Positions 6,113-6,715 of a stretch of 6,715 nucleotides of DNA are shown piece by piece. Position 1 is the first letter of the stretch; the number at the start of each line of letters is the position of its first letter. The translations under genes and the position numbers were made by a program. This DNA comes from Anaerolineae bacterium. GTDB lineage: Bacteria > Chloroflexota > Anaerolineae > J102. The notes under the pieces are model-generated. The model saw only the letters and a list, made by a program, of their open reading frames with translations, was not told the DNA's origin and made no database searches. The DNA lies in the NCBI GenBank assembly GCA_027036755.1, contig JALWDV010000782.1:1-6715 (forward strand), given 5' to 3'.

Positions 6113-6230
6113 GATAAAAAGTAGGAATGAGAAATGAGGGAGTAATGAGAGACGGCATCGTTACAGAGCAGCAATTTCAAATGGGTGTGTCCCAAATGAG
6201 TTGGAAAGTTAAAATAATCCATTCATTAAC

Positions 6231-6528
6231 GGGGCGCTTCGCGCCCGCCGCCAACGCCGGGGGATAAAGTCCCCCGGCTAGAAACAGCGCCCCTTCGGGG
6301 CTAGTACAAGGAGGCGTAAGTCGTTGTATAGTTGGCTGCTTGCGCTTGCGCCCAGCCGGATATGCGATCCGGCGGGTTGAGCGGGAAAAGTGCGCCGGAT
6401 CGCACATCCGGCGCGGCACATTATCATAACAAACCATACAATCATTTCGGCCTTCGTGTACTAGCCGGATTTATCCGGCGCTGTTTTGTAGCCCGGCGAC
6501 TTCATCGACGGGCGGACGTGGCAAACGC
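6231..6528 (-). repeat. 140-bp palindromic dispersed repeat, copy B, inverted and interrupted
   Basis: Segments 6231-6304 and 6461-6528, joined and reverse complemented, match copy A (4284-4423) end to end, with the break at the GGCTA between two hairpins. The 156 bp between them are absent from copy A. In copy B the CTTCA loop of the first hairpin (6495-6509) is flipped relative to the rest of the repeat. Confidence 0.85.
6304..6461. mobile_element. Nested MITE with inverted ends and TA/CTAG target duplication (IS630/Tc1-mariner-like)
   Basis: CTAG at 6301-6304 and again at 6461-6464 flank the insertion. If TA is the duplicated target, the element runs 6304-6461 and its ends read GTACAAGGAGGC and, from the other side, GTACACGAAGGC. 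Imperfect pairing continues inwards for about 33 bp, including TTGTATAGTT against TTGTATGGTT. The core is a 20-bp inverted pair (6355-6374 with 6393-6412, 19 of 20 paired) around an 18-nt loop. Uninterrupted copy A at 4284-4423 shows the site without the insertion. IS630/Tc1-mariner elements are known to insert at TA, often CTAG. No transposase is encoded here, so it would be moved in trans. Confidence 0.75.
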
Positions 6529-6589
6529 TTCCAACCGAAATGAGACGCACCCATTTCAAATTTGGTTCGGAGACAAGCCCCCCTCCCGG

Positions 6590-6627
6590 CCTCCCCCCCG
6601 CTTCGGCTGACGCCTTGCAGGGGGAGG
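6590..6627. repeat. GC-rich hairpin
   Basis: CCTCCCCC (6590-6597) pairs with GGGGGAGG (6620-6627) around a 22-nt loop that contains CTTCGG. It is similar in style to the AGCCCCC/GGGGGCT pair at 4143-4188. No T-run follows, so function is unknown. Confidence 0.5.
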
Positions 6628-6667
6628 AGCCCATCGCTTTGCCAATTTGTGCAGCAGATGAGCATCT

Positions 6668-6707
6668 CCCTCCCCCGAACACGAGCGCAGCGAGTATCGG
6701 GGGAGGG
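6668..6707. repeat. Perfect 11-bp inverted repeat at the right edge
   Basis: CCCTCCCCCGA (6668-6678) pairs perfectly with TCGGGGGAGGG (6697-6707) around an 18-nt loop. It may be a terminator-like stem for a gene beyond the window or another dispersed palindrome. No T-run is visible before the window ends. Confidence 0.55.
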
Positions 6708-6715
6708 TCGGGGTG

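Larger units (their letters stand above)
6173..6562. mobile_element. 390-bp composite repeat bounded by 34-bp imperfect inverted repeats
   Basis: The left end 6173-6206 (AATTTCAAATGGGTGTGTC, ending GTTGGAA) and the reverse complement of the right end 6529-6562 agree at 27 of 34 positions. Between them lies copy B of the 140-bp palindromic repeat (6231-6528), itself split by a nested insertion. Without the insertion the element would be about 230 bp. It has no open reading frame of interest, so it would be non-autonomous if mobile. The right end abuts copy B exactly (6528/6529), while about 24 bp of AT-rich DNA separate the left end from it. Copy A lacks these ends, so the ends and the palindromic core may be separate modules. 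Confidence 0.6.
6113..6715. other. Gene-free right end (603 bp) made of nested repeats
   Basis: No coding region is supported on either strand. It holds the leader of the phosphoribosyltransferase with three AATGAG direct repeats (6126, 6133, 6144), a 390-bp element with inverted ends (6173-6562), a nested MITE (6304-6461), and two GC-rich hairpins near the edge (6590-6627 and 6668-6707). Whatever gene lies to the right is outside the window. Confidence 0.8.

Noticed and set aside
6126..6149. Three AATGAG direct repeats as an operator or CRISPR-like repeat
   Set aside because: Six-base units at uneven spacing (7 and 11 nt) in low-complexity sequence; too short and irregular for either call.

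Overview
The window looks like ordinary chromosome from a GC-rich free-living bacterium. It holds five protein genes, and unusually repeat-rich DNA fills the gaps between them. Gene content (secreted bacillopeptidase F-like subtilase, M67/JAB metallopeptidase, PPi-type phosphofructokinase) and the intergenic palindromes make Chloroflexota (Anaerolineae-like) my best guess. This is an inference only, since no rRNA or other taxonomic marker is present.

Layout. Positions 1-1571 (minus): the N-terminal 523 residues of an exported S8 serine protease whose C-terminus lies beyond the left edge. 1623-2234 (minus): a JAB/M67 metallopeptidase, probably the first gene of a two-gene unit with the protease, with a near-consensus promoter placed so that its mRNA would be leaderless. 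2235-2898: a divergent intergenic region holding a 34-bp dispersed repeat, a run of small hairpins, and a MITE-like element with terminal inverted repeats. 2899-4071 (plus): phosphofructokinase with the Asp/Lys pair typical of pyrophosphate-dependent enzymes. 4072-4434: a convergent intergenic region with several hairpins and copy A of a 140-bp palindromic repeat. 4435-5508 (minus): prfA (release factor 1), preceded at 5552-6112 (minus) by an adenine-phosphoribosyltransferase-like gene 43 nt upstream; the two are probably co-transcribed. 6113-6715: no gene, but the most structured DNA in the window.

The most interesting part is the right end. A 390-bp element (6173-6562) is bounded by 34-bp imperfect inverted repeats. 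It contains copy B of the 140-bp repeat in opposite orientation to copy A. Copy B is split by a 156-158 bp hairpin-forming insertion that has its own inverted ends and a CTAG/TA duplication. Copy A works as the empty-site comparison, so the insertion can be read directly from the sequence. It looks like a non-autonomous IS630/Tc1-mariner-type MITE nested inside another repeat.

I see no CRISPR array, defence locus, tRNA or rRNA, and no transposase gene. I do not see a clear new multi-gene system. The candidate novelties are the repeat families, the leaderless promoter and the JAB-subtilase gene pair.
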